The notes below the pieces were generated by a model. The model saw only the letters and a program-made list of their open reading frames with translations. It was not told the DNA's origin and did no database searches. Shown piece by piece: positions 19,708 to 26,907 of a stretch of DNA of 64,000 nucleotides (positions are counted from its first letter, which is position 1; every line of letters begins with the position of its first letter). This DNA is from Deltaproteobacteria bacterium (GTDB taxonomy: Bacteria; Myxococcota_A; UBA796; UBA2385), in assembly GCA_018401435.1 (NCBI GenBank), contig JAGYJW010000016.1, positions 1-64,000 on the forward strand. Direction: 5' to 3'. Both the position numbers and the translations under genes were made by a program.

Positions 19708-20199
19708 TCAGCCCGGGTTGGCGTCGGCCGGCGGTGCGCCTTCGGCGGGGGCGGCGTCCACGCCGGTGCAGGAGCGGAATTCCTCGGCGGTCTTGAGGGA
19801 GGCCAGGCCCACCCGGTCGGCGCCGGCGTCGCGCACCGTGTCCATCAGCCCCACAACCTTGTCGTAGGAGGCGTCGGGGTGGGCGTCCACAAAGATCACC
19901 TTCTTGGCCTTCACCCGCAGGCGCTTGCGCACCTGCTCGTGGAGGTCTTCGAGCGGCATGACCACCTTGTTCAAGGACACCGTGCCATCCAGGCAGACCG
20001 CGGCCACCAGCTGGTCCTGGGGCACATCGTCTTGTTCGACGCTCTCGGTCTTCTGGGGGAGGTTGGCGGCCATCTCGGTGACCTTGGCGGGCGTGATCAC
20101 CATGAAGATGATGAGCAGAACGAGCATGACGTCGATGAGCGGCGTCACGTTGATCTCGCTCATGCCGCCCTTGGCCTTCTTGGGAGCGCTCATGCCCAT
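19708..20199 (-). CDS. exbD: ExbD/TolR-family biopolymer transport protein (second copy)
   Basis: A 163-residue protein with a short cytoplasmic N-terminus (PKKAKGGMSEINVTPLIDVM), one membrane helix with the proton-path Asp (IDVMLVLLIIFMV) and a periplasmic domain with a Pro/Ala-rich tail. In ExbB-ExbD motors the Asp carries protons to energise TonB. The start is one base after the exbD copy upstream (TGACATG) and AAGGAAGAG serves as ribosome binding site. The two ExbD copies differ mainly in their periplasmic domains, so they may form a mixed dimer. Confidence 0.93.
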   Translation of the reverse strand: MGMSAPKKAKGGMSEINVTPLIDVMLVLLIIFMVITPAKVTEMAANLPQKTESVEQDDVPQDQLVAAVCLDGTVSLNKVVMPLEDLHEQVRKRLRVKAKKVIFVDAHPDASYDKVVGLMDTVRDAGADRVGLASLKTAEEFRSCTGVDAAPAEGAPPADANPG

Positions 20200-20200
20200 G

Positions 20201-20620
20201 TCACTCTTCCTTTTCGACGGCGAGCAGCATGGTGGACATGCCGCTGTCGTTGATGGCGTCCATCACCTTGCGCACGTCGGCCCAGGTCAGGCGCTTGTCG
20301 CCCTTGATCAGCAAGGGGCGGTCGGGGACCAGCCGGTAGGCGGCGTTGATCTCGTCGATCAAGGACTGGTCTTCGACCTGGACCTCGGTGACATCGACAT
20401 AGACCGTCTTGTCCTGCTTGATGGCCACGACGAGGTGCTTGCCGAGATCCTGCGAGGTGTCACCGGACTTGGCCGGCGGCAGCGCGACATCCACCCCGGA
20501 GGTCAGCAGGGGCGTCACCACCATGAAGATGATGATGAGCACCAGCATGACGTCCACAAGGGGCGTCACGTTGATCTCGGCCATGGGGCCGCCTTTGTTG
20601 CCCCCGGCGCTCATTCCCAT
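20201..20620 (-). CDS. exbD: ExbD/TolR-family biopolymer transport protein (first copy)
   Basis: The 139-residue product has [12 protein letters not shown], a single helix with the conserved Asp ([13 protein letters not shown]) and a compact periplasmic domain ([30 protein letters not shown]). It lies between the exbB-like gene and the second exbD in the same minus-strand operon. Its N-terminal [13 protein letters not shown] is rich in Gly and Met like its neighbour, pointing to tandem duplication. Confidence 0.93.
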   Translation of the reverse strand: MGMSAGGNKGGPMAEINVTPLVDVMLVLIIIFMVVTPLLTSGVDVALPPAKSGDTSQDLGKHLVVAIKQDKTVYVDVTEVQVEDQSLIDEINAAYRLVPDRPLLIKGDKRLTWADVRKVMDAINDSGMSTMLLAVEKEE

Positions 20621-20690
20621 GGTGAAATCCTCTCTGCTTCGCGGGGACCCCCGCCAGGGGCGGCGGGGGCAGGGGACAGGCGGGCCACCG

Positions 20691-21365
20691 TCACTTGGCG
20701 GCCTGCTCCATGGGGGGGAGGATGCGCTTCTCGCACCAGTCCAGCAGCTCCAAGGCGCTGTTGCTCATGTCCTTGGAGATGGCCTCGACCTTGGCGTTGA
20801 AGAAGTTGAACAGCCACACGCCGAGGATGGCCACGGTGATGCCGATGGCCGTGGCCACGAGGGCCTCGGCGATGGGCACCAGCAGCTTGTCGAGGTCGCC
20901 GCCGCCATCGGCCATGGCCTGGAAGGCGCCGATGATGCCGAAGATGGTGCCGACCAGGCCCACGAAGGGGCAGGTGGCGCCGGTGGTGGCCAGGATGCCG
21001 AAGCCCTTGCGCAGGTCGGCCTCTTCATCGGTGGTCTGGCGGCTGAGGGCGCGCTCGGCGGCCTCGATGCCATACTTGTCCGGGCGGGCCTCGAACTCGG
21101 TCAGGCCGGAGAGCAGCAGGCGGCCCAGGTAGGCGTCCTTGTACTCGGGGGCCTTGGCGACCTCGATGGCCTTGGCCGGGCCGGCCTTCAGGGCCTCGCC
21201 GAGGGCCTCGGCCAGGCGGCGGGACTGGCCGCGGGCCCGGGTGAGGGCGATCAGCCGCTCGATGGCGACGTAGACCGAGCCAAAGCCCATGAGCATCATC
21301 GTCGCAATGACGACCTTCACGCCCGGAGTGGCCTGATGCCAGATTTCAACGAGATTGATTTCCAT
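20691..21365 (-). CDS. exbB: MotA/TolQ/ExbB proton-channel family protein
   Basis: A 224-residue membrane protein with three helices: near residues 12-30 ([20 protein letters not shown]), then a paired set ([17 protein letters not shown] and [21 protein letters not shown]). The GLVGTIFGI and AIGITVAI segments are typical of ExbB/TolQ. The ATG at 21365 is preferred over the one at 21389 because GAGGAAG lies just upstream. Downstream come two exbD genes, and tonB upstream, forming a complete energy-transduction operon. Confidence 0.92.
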   Translation of the reverse strand: MEINLVEIWHQATPGVKVVIATMMLMGFGSVYVAIERLIALTRARGQSRRLAEALGEALKAGPAKAIEVAKAPEYKDAYLGRLLLSGLTEFEARPDKYGIEAAERALSRQTTDEEADLRKGFGILATTGATCPFVGLVGTIFGIIGAFQAMADGGGDLDKLLVPIAEALVATAIGITVAILGVWLFNFFNAKVEAISKDMSNSALELLDWCEKRILPPMEQAAK

Positions 21366-21426
21366 GTCTTCCTCGGGGCGCGCGCCCACACGGAGGGCTG
21401 AGACGGGCCTCAGGCGGAGCGGGGGC

Positions 21427-22158
21427 TCACCTGAGCTTGAACAGGATGCTGAGGACGAATTGCGAGCGGATGGCCTTGCCCTGGTCCTTCATGGGGTAGA
21501 AGCGCCACTTCCACGCGGCCTCCTTGACGGAGTCGTGGAAGACCGACGGGCACTTGTCCACCTGGACCTCGTAGGGGTCGCCTTTCTCGTCGATGAAGAA
21601 CTTCACCTGGCAGCGCACATCGCCCAGGTTGAGGTCCTTGGCAGCGTCGGGGTACTTGGGCTCCACCCGCTTCTTGGCCTGCACCTGGGACCAGTGCACG
21701 GCCTTGACGCCGGTGCCGCCCAGCTGCCCGCCGATCACGCCACCGACCACGCCGCCGACCACACCACCCACCACGCCGCCTTCGACGCCGCCTTCGACGC
21801 CGCCTTCGACGCCGGCAACCTCGCTGGCGACCTCGGGCTCCTCCTCTTCGGGCTCTTCGGGGAGCTCCTCGGGTTCGGGGTCGGGGTCGGGATCGGGTTC
21901 GGGATCGGGGTCTTTGGGCTTGGTCTCTTTGGGCTTGCTGCCGCCGGCCGGCGGGGGCGGCGGCGGGGGCGGCGGCGGGGCCATGGCCTCGAAGAAGGTG
22001 ACCTCGACCGGCTCGTCATCGGTCATCTCTTCGGCCACCTGGGCGCCGGCCCAGGCGAGAGCAGCCAGGAGGCCGCCGTTGACGGCGACGGAGACGACGA
22101 GGGATCCGGCCTGTCGCTTCCGGTCCTGCTTCCGAGAGCGGCCGACGGTGTCGAACAT
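21427..22158 (-). CDS. tonB: TonB-family energy transducer
   Basis: The 243-residue product has an N-terminal membrane anchor (about residues 18-40), a run of prolines (59-70), an acidic Asp/Glu-Pro linker (about 78-105), an unusual Gly-Val-rich linker (GVEGGVEGGVVGG repeats, about 118-145) and a C-terminal TonB domain (VEPKYPDAAKDL, VDKCPSVFHDSVKEAAWKWRF). It would span the periplasm to energise outer-membrane receptors through ExbB-ExbD. The linker is built from three compositionally different low-complexity blocks. No TonB-dependent receptor lies in the window. Confidence 0.92.
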   Translation of the reverse strand: MFDTVGRSRKQDRKRQAGSLVVSVAVNGGLLAALAWAGAQVAEEMTDDEPVEVTFFEAMAPPPPPPPPPPAGGSKPKETKPKDPDPEPDPDPDPEPEELPEEPEEEEPEVASEVAGVEGGVEGGVEGGVVGGVVGGVVGGVIGGQLGGTGVKAVHWSQVQAKKRVEPKYPDAAKDLNLGDVRCQVKFFIDEKGDPYEVQVDKCPSVFHDSVKEAAWKWRFYPMKDQGKAIRSQFVLSILFKLR

Positions 22159-22212
22159 GGCAATGCCTGGGGTCTGCTGGGGGTGGAGCGGGGCCCACCG
22201 CGGGGCTGCATC

Positions 22213-22230
22213 CTACCGCCTGAGCGGTAG
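22213..22230. promoter_or_regulatory. Perfect inverted repeat upstream of tonB
   Basis: CTACCGC and GCGGTAG flank CTGA, an 18-base perfect dyad in the 172-base gap between xseB and tonB, 55 bases before the tonB ATG. No T tract follows it, so it is less likely a terminator; a repressor operator for the TonB operon is possible. Confidence 0.35.
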
Positions 22231-22330
22231 CTTGTGACAGCTGTGCGGCGGACGGTCCACTCGTAAACGTCTCTTCTTGCCAGACGCTTGCACCCGATCG
22301 AAGAGTGAGGAGGAGTTGCGACGGGGGTGC

Positions 22331-22585
22331 CTAACCCGGCTCGCCGCTGACGGGCCGCTCAGAGATGGCGCCGGCCGTGGCGCTGAGCTCGATGACGCGC
22401 CGCTCGGTGCTGTCGAGCAGCTCCTGGCACTCGCGCTGCAGGGCCACCCCCTCTTCAAAGAGGGTCAGCGCGTCCTCAAGGGCGAGATCGCCCTGATCGA
22501 GGCGGCGCACGCGCGCTTCGAGCTCGGCCAGGGCCTCTTCGAAGCTGCGCGTCGGTTCGGGGGGGGCCTTCTTCTTGGCGGGCAT
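22331..22585 (-). CDS. xseB: Exodeoxyribonuclease VII small subunit
   Basis: An 84-residue protein matching XseB: SFEEALAELEARVRRLDQGD, LALEDALTLFEEGVALQREC and a C-terminal helix. With XseA it degrades single-stranded DNA from either end. It begins 8 bases after the upstream PF13625 gene, so it is probably cotranscribed with it. Its classical partner ispA is separated from it here by the TonB operon, an insertion into the usual xseB-ispA pair. Confidence 0.93.
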   Translation of the reverse strand: MPAKKKAPPEPTRSFEEALAELEARVRRLDQGDLALEDALTLFEEGVALQRECQELLDSTERRVIELSATAGAISERPVSGEPG

Positions 22586-22592
22586 GGCGTCC

Positions 22593-24650
22593 TCAGCGGG
22601 AGATGAGCGCCACGCGCTCGATCTGGATGACCTGGTAGCTCAGGCGGTCGCCCTTGCTGATGTCCTTGGCCACCAGCACCTGCTGGCCCTGGTGGTTCAC
22701 GGCGATGCGCTCGGGTTCGACCTTGACCAGCTTGCGGGTGTCGTCCCGAGACACATAGAGCATCTCGAGATTCTGCTGGGTGGCGATCGCCTTCTCGCAG
22801 AGTTCACGCACCTCGCGCGGGCTGCGGCGGGGCGGAAGCTCGTCGCGCTTGCGCTTGCGCTGCCGGGCCCCACCGGCGCCGGGCACCGGACAGAGGTGTT
22901 CGGGCAGCGTGTCGGCAGCGTGCGTGCGCTCGATGAGCTGCTGCCGCGCGTCCCGCGCCTGGTTGACCAGCTCGAGCAGCCGGCCCCGGGCCTCCACCTG
23001 GTGGGGATCGTCGGGGTACTGGCGCACCCGTGGGGCGGGCGAGAAGCCATTTTCGATGAGCACGGCGTTGAGCTGGGGCAGGCGGCTGCGGTCCACGCCA
23101 TACATGCCGGGCACGAAGCGGTGCAGCAGGTAGGGCTTGACGTGGCGGTTGCTCTCCAGCCGGCGGATCTGGGAGCGGTGCACCGTCAGCAGCATGACGT
23201 CGTGGTATTCGACGTCGCCGTGGTGGCCCATCCAGCCGCGCAGGGTCTGCTCGACATTCTCGGGGAGGCCGATCTGGCTGTTCTCCCGGAGGAATTCGAG
23301 GATGTCATCGCGCCGCCAGCCCTTCTCCAGGGCCTGCTCGATGGTGACCTCGGTGATCTTATAGGTGTTGGCGCGGTCACAAGCGGTGAGTTCGGCCAGC
23401 TCGCCGATGCGGAAGAAGAGCACCGGCGCCATGCCCGCCGGCGCCATGATCTCGAAGCTGGGCGTCAGGTAGAACTGGGCGAAGCCGTCCTCTTCGGACT
23501 CTTGCAGCAGGCGCTTGCCCCGGGGGCTCAGGCGGTAGAACTTCTCCTGGCCCCACTGGCCCAGCTCGAGCATGCCGGTGTCGACCAGGGCGGTGAAGCC
23601 ATAGCCTTCGCGCTGGGCGGTGCGCGGGGTGGCCCAGGTGCCCTTGTGGTAGCGGTCGCGCCAGTCCTCGCCCCGGCGCCAGCGGCGGTAGACCGCCTGC
23701 AAGGGCCGCTCGGGAACCCAGGCCCCACCCACGTCGTGAATGGCCCACATGACCCACTCGGCCATGGGAAAACGCTTGGACAAGGCCGAGAATGCCAGAT
23801 CGCTCTGCTCGCCCGCGTCCAGCTGCAGCCACTCGTCCACCACGGCCCGGTTCACGCTGAGGCGGTCGCCTTTCAGCTCGACCATGCCGTGCAGCATGAG
23901 GAATTCGATGTGGAAGTTGAACAGCTCGCTGTCGGGCCCCCACAGCTGGCCAAAGAACTGGTCCATCTCGTCTTTGTGGACCTTGAAGATGTCCTGCCGC
24001 TGGGTGAGTCGGGGCGGGTGCTGGTCGATATAGGTGGCCAGCGTGACCGCGCTGAAGTCGAAGGGCGGGCAGAAGGCGTGCTCGCCCAAGACCCGGACGT
24101 CCTCGTGGTCGAAGCTGGGCAGGACCAGGTCTTCGTGCAGGTGGTCGATCAGGTGGTCGATCAGCGGATCGGGCACCATGTAGAAGAAGTCGCCGTCGCG
24201 CTCATCGGAGGCGGCGACCAGGCCCTTGGTGCTGAGGTTGATCATCACCTTGGTCCACTCGCGCTCGTGGCCTCCCAAGGAGAGGATCAGCTCCTGCTTG
24301 AACTCCTCGTGGTGGGCGATGCCGCCGCACTGAACGAGGATGCCGAGCGCCTGCCGGTCGCGCTGGTGCAGCGACCGGATCAGCGTGCCCAGGCGGCTGC
24401 CCTGGGCGATGGCCCGCACGGCCAGCTGGATCATGCGGTCCTTGCTGGGCACCCGGCTGGGCTGCCCGCCCATGCCGGCGTATACATTGCCCACCAGCGC
24501 ATCGCTGAGCCGGTTGAGGTAATCGGCCAGCGCGTCCATCTCGGGGCGGGTCATCCGCCGCCGCCGTGCCGTGCCGCTGGCGACCTTGCCCCGGTTGGGG
24601 TGGATGGCCAGCCGGTGGCGGGGCACCATGCCCGTACGGGGCAGGCTCAC
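22593..24650 (-). CDS. XPB/Ssl2 N-terminal-domain (PF13625) protein with WYL-like C-terminus
   Basis: The 685-residue protein is not a helicase: no Walker motifs are visible. The middle (about residues 380-490, YLTPSFEIMAPAGMAPVLFF, ACDRANTYKITEVTIEQALE) matches the helicase-associated domain shared with bacterial XPB N-termini. The first 300 residues look like winged-helix repeats (TKGLVAASDERDGDFFYMV, LLQESEEDG). The last about 55 residues (VKVEPERIAVNHQGQQVLVAKD) resemble a WYL-type ligand domain. Relatives in actinobacteria are often encoded beside XPB; here the XPB-like gene lies just upstream too. The start is GTG, overlapping the stop of the small upstream ORF (GTGA). A role in DNA damage responses is inference. 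Confidence 0.75.
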   Translation of the reverse strand: MSLPRTGMVPRHRLAIHPNRGKVASGTARRRRMTRPEMDALADYLNRLSDALVGNVYAGMGGQPSRVPSKDRMIQLAVRAIAQGSRLGTLIRSLHQRDRQALGILVQCGGIAHHEEFKQELILSLGGHEREWTKVMINLSTKGLVAASDERDGDFFYMVPDPLIDHLIDHLHEDLVLPSFDHEDVRVLGEHAFCPPFDFSAVTLATYIDQHPPRLTQRQDIFKVHKDEMDQFFGQLWGPDSELFNFHIEFLMLHGMVELKGDRLSVNRAVVDEWLQLDAGEQSDLAFSALSKRFPMAEWVMWAIHDVGGAWVPERPLQAVYRRWRRGEDWRDRYHKGTWATPRTAQREGYGFTALVDTGMLELGQWGQEKFYRLSPRGKRLLQESEEDGFAQFYLTPSFEIMAPAGMAPVLFFRIGELAELTACDRANTYKITEVTIEQALEKGWRRDDILEFLRENSQIGLPENVEQTLRGWMGHHGDVEYHDVMLLTVHRSQIRRLESNRHVKPYLLHRFVPGMYGVDRSRLPQLNAVLIENGFSPAPRVRQYPDDPHQVEARGRLLELVNQARDARQQLIERTHAADTLPEHLCPVPGAGGARQRKRKRDELPPRRSPREVRELCEKAIATQQNLEMLYVSRDDTRKLVKVEPERIAVNHQGQQVLVAKDISKGDRLSYQVIQIERVALISR

Positions 24651-24850
24651 CGCGGGCGAGCGGTCCTCGCGGCCCCGCGCGGGGCGGGGCTTGCGGGCCT
24701 TGGGGGCGCTGTGGCTGCTGGGCTGGCTGGCGGGGTCTCGGCGTGGCCTTCGCTGCCGTCCTTGCGGCGGCTCCGACGACGCCGACGGCGCTTCCTGCGG
24801 CTGGAGTTCGCGCCATCGGGGCCGTCCTGCTCCATCTCGTCCAAGGACAT
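24647..24850 (-). CDS. Small arginine-rich protein, coupled to the PF13625 gene
   Basis: A 67-residue ORF: acidic start (MSLDEMEQDGPDGAN), then a very basic block (SSRRKRRRRRRSRRK), then an Ala/Pro-rich tail. Its TGA overlaps the GTG of the next gene, a 4-base coupling, and AGAGAG lies a few bases before its ATG. No family is recognised. The basic block would suit nucleic-acid binding. It could be spurious, but the coupling and its place in the operon support it. Confidence 0.45.
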   Translation of the reverse strand: MSLDEMEQDGPDGANSSRRKRRRRRRSRRKDGSEGHAETPPASPAATAPPRPASPAPRGAARTARPR

Positions 24851-25006
24851 CGGTACTCTCTGGGCTCCCAGCCGGGGCTGGAGGGGCGTCGGTGGGGCGG
24901 CCGCCGGAGGGGCAACCCCAATTGAGGGGGATGGCGGTCGGTCAGCCGGCCGCGCGGTCGTCGATGTGGTAGCGGTAGCCCTGCTCGGTGAGGAAGAGCT
25001 GGCGTT

Positions 25007-25219
25007 TCATCGCAAATTTTCGCGCCGGCGGCGCCGCCGCTCGGCGGGCAGCAACAGCGCCTCTTCCAGCTCCTCTTCCGTGTCGGCGCCGGTCTTGGGC
25101 TCCTCTTCGGAGGCGGGCTCCAGCTCGTCTTTGGGTTGCACCTTCAACATGAAGAGCAGCGTCGCCGGGCCGACGACGCTGAGAAGGAGCACGTACCCGA
25201 GGAGATCGAAGAAGTCCAT
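25007..25219 (-). CDS. Small single-pass membrane protein
   Basis: A 70-residue ORF with one N-terminal helix (FFDLLGYVLLLSVVGPATLLFML), an acidic middle (DELEPASEEEPKTGADTEEEL) and a basic end (PAERRRRRRENLR). ATG start. Its stop overlaps the start of a possible 22-residue ORF (24942-25010, MKRQLFLTEQGYRYHIDDRA) by 4 bases. The layout helix-acidic-basic is protein-like, but no family is recognised. It lies between the XPB-like gene and the arginine-rich ORF on the same strand. Confidence 0.5.
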   Translation of the reverse strand: MDFFDLLGYVLLLSVVGPATLLFMLKVQPKDELEPASEEEPKTGADTEEELEEALLLPAERRRRRRENLR

Positions 25220-25291
25220 GCGCCTGGTCGACTGAGGTCACCCCGATCGTAGCACGCACCGGAGGAGGCCGGGACTTCGTCGGCGGATCGC

Positions 25292-26536
25292 TCAGGCCTC
25301 GCCGGGAGCGCGCAACAGGGCCAGCAGGCCCTCGGCCTCATCCGGCTCGCCGATGGCCCGCCACGCGCCGGCGGCCTCATTCAGAACATCCACAGCATCC
25401 CCATTCCCGCGGGCATGCAGCAGCTGGCCCATCAAGGAGCCCACCAGGGCCACCCCGTCCATGCGCCCGATTCCCCGGGCCAGGGGCAGGGCCGCCCCGA
25501 GATCCCGCAGCGCGGCGTCGCCATCCTCCACGGCGAGCTGCACCCGGGCGCGGGTCCACAAGGCGGCCAGGCGGGCGTCGGCGTCGGCGCCGGCCGCATC
25601 GACAGCGGCGTCCACCTTGGCGCAGGTGGCCTGGATGGCCAGGTCCAGCTCGCGCACTGGCTGCGGCTGACCCACCCGCTCCCAGGCGCCCCTGGCCTCG
25701 CGCAAGACGGCGACGCCATTGTGGGGCTCCCCCAGGAAGATGAGCACCTGGCCCAGCCGGGCGGCCACCGCCGCGAGGGGGGCGTCTTCACCCAGGCCGC
25801 GGGCGAGGATCAGGGCGTCGTCCAGACGCTTCCGCGCCGAGGCCAGGTCCTGGGCCCGCAGGTCGAAGGCGGCAAGCTGGTGCTGCGCCTGCACGATGAC
25901 ATCGGCCAGATCATGGCTTTGGCCGAGCTGAAGGGCGGCCTCCCACTGGTAGGCCCGGGGCGCGAAGGGTTTGCCATTGCCGACCATGTGGTCGCGCAGC
26001 GAGATCTCGAGGTGCTCGCCCTCGCGGAAGCCCGCCATGTCCTGCACCGGCCAGCCCGCCTGCAAGGCCCGCTGCTTGAAGATGCCGCGGTGGCCCTGGG
26101 TCACTGCCCAATGGCGACGGCCGTCCTCCACCATGATCTCGCGCAGGGCGGGCTCCTGGGCCACGACCTTGGCGATGTAGCCGCTGCCGAATTCGATGCG
26201 CAGCAGCTCGTCGGGCTGGTCGGGGTGGACCACCAGCTTGACCAGGCCGTAGCGTTCGATGGTCTCTTTGACCGTCTGCAGCACGTCGGCCGGCACGTCG
26301 AATTTGGATATGGCACGGAGACCGTCGATGATCTCGTCGGTCCCCATCCCGGCAGACGCCGCATTCCACAAGGAGAGCGGGTTGATCCGGTAGGTGTGCA
26401 GCAGCTCGGGCGAGGCCTCGAGTTCGGCGAAGCGCCCCAGGAAATCCCGTGCTGCCTCGTAGCGAGGGTGGCGGGTTTCGAGGAGAACCTTGCCGTCCCC
26501 CTGCACGATGAGGGGGTTGTCAGGTCGGATCTGCAT
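25292..26536 (-). CDS. XPB-type helicase N-terminal domain fused to TPR-like repeats, no helicase motor
   Basis: Residues 1 to about 195 match the N-terminal part of bacterial XPB/ERCC3: NPLIVQGDGKVLLE, HPRYEAARDFLGRFAELE, LLHTYRINPLSLWNAASAGM, then GYIAKVVAQEP and FAPRAYQWEAAL, the point where XPB normally enters its ATPase domain (RxYQxEA). Instead of Walker A and the other SF2 motifs, residues about 200-414 are Ala/Leu-rich helical repeats (ASARKRLDDALILARGLGED, VLREARGAWERVG), like TPRs. So the motor is missing. The gene is 414 residues versus about 550 or more for a full XPB. It precedes two small ORFs and the PF13625 protein. Either a real domain replacement or an in-frame join; the frame itself is intact. 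Confidence 0.65.
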   Translation of the reverse strand: MQIRPDNPLIVQGDGKVLLETRHPRYEAARDFLGRFAELEASPELLHTYRINPLSLWNAASAGMGTDEIIDGLRAISKFDVPADVLQTVKETIERYGLVKLVVHPDQPDELLRIEFGSGYIAKVVAQEPALREIMVEDGRRHWAVTQGHRGIFKQRALQAGWPVQDMAGFREGEHLEISLRDHMVGNGKPFAPRAYQWEAALQLGQSHDLADVIVQAQHQLAAFDLRAQDLASARKRLDDALILARGLGEDAPLAAVAARLGQVLIFLGEPHNGVAVLREARGAWERVGQPQPVRELDLAIQATCAKVDAAVDAAGADADARLAALWTRARVQLAVEDGDAALRDLGAALPLARGIGRMDGVALVGSLMGQLLHARGNGDAVDVLNEAAGAWRAIGEPDEAEGLLALLRAPGEA

Positions 26537-26907
26537 CGATCATCTTTACGCGCCTCCTGACGGGAGAGCTCGCGCGTGGAGCCCGGTCCCGGGGGCAGTG
26601 CCAGGTTTGGTTTCGCAACACACGAACACACGGGGGTCCACGGCAGCCAGGGGCAAGGCGTGGACGCGGGGGCGGAGGGCAAGAGACGGACCGGGCCCCG
26701 AAGGGGAGGGTCCGAACTGCCGGTCAACTCGACGATGCGCCGCCAGAATGGGGCGATGACCCGCCGGCCTGAGCCACTGTTGGCTCCGAGCCTTGGGGGC
26801 CGGTGAGTGGCCTCAGGTTCGGCGGAGCGGCGTCCCGCGTTGGGTCACCACTCCTGGACGAAGCATCTATCCACCGTCACCGATCTGTCAAGGTGCACCG
26901 GCGGGTC
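26537..26907. other. Intergenic 370 bp between the XPB-like gene and pruA
   Basis: The stretch lies upstream of the XPB-like start and downstream of the pruA stop (both minus strand), so it should hold the promoter of the XPB-like operon and the pruA terminator. AGGAGG occurs 17 bases before the XPB-like ATG. No tRNA, repeat or convincing -35/-10 pair is seen. Confidence 0.5.

Noticed and set aside
21740..21830. Possible tandem repeat (VNTR) in tonB
   Set aside because: The Gly-Val codon repeats are imperfect and fit a normal low-complexity TonB linker; not a separate repeat element.
22575..25235. 886-codon plus-strand ORF opposite the PF13625 gene
   Set aside because: It spans the ends of three real minus-strand genes and has no family motif; stop-codon scarcity in GC-rich DNA explains it.
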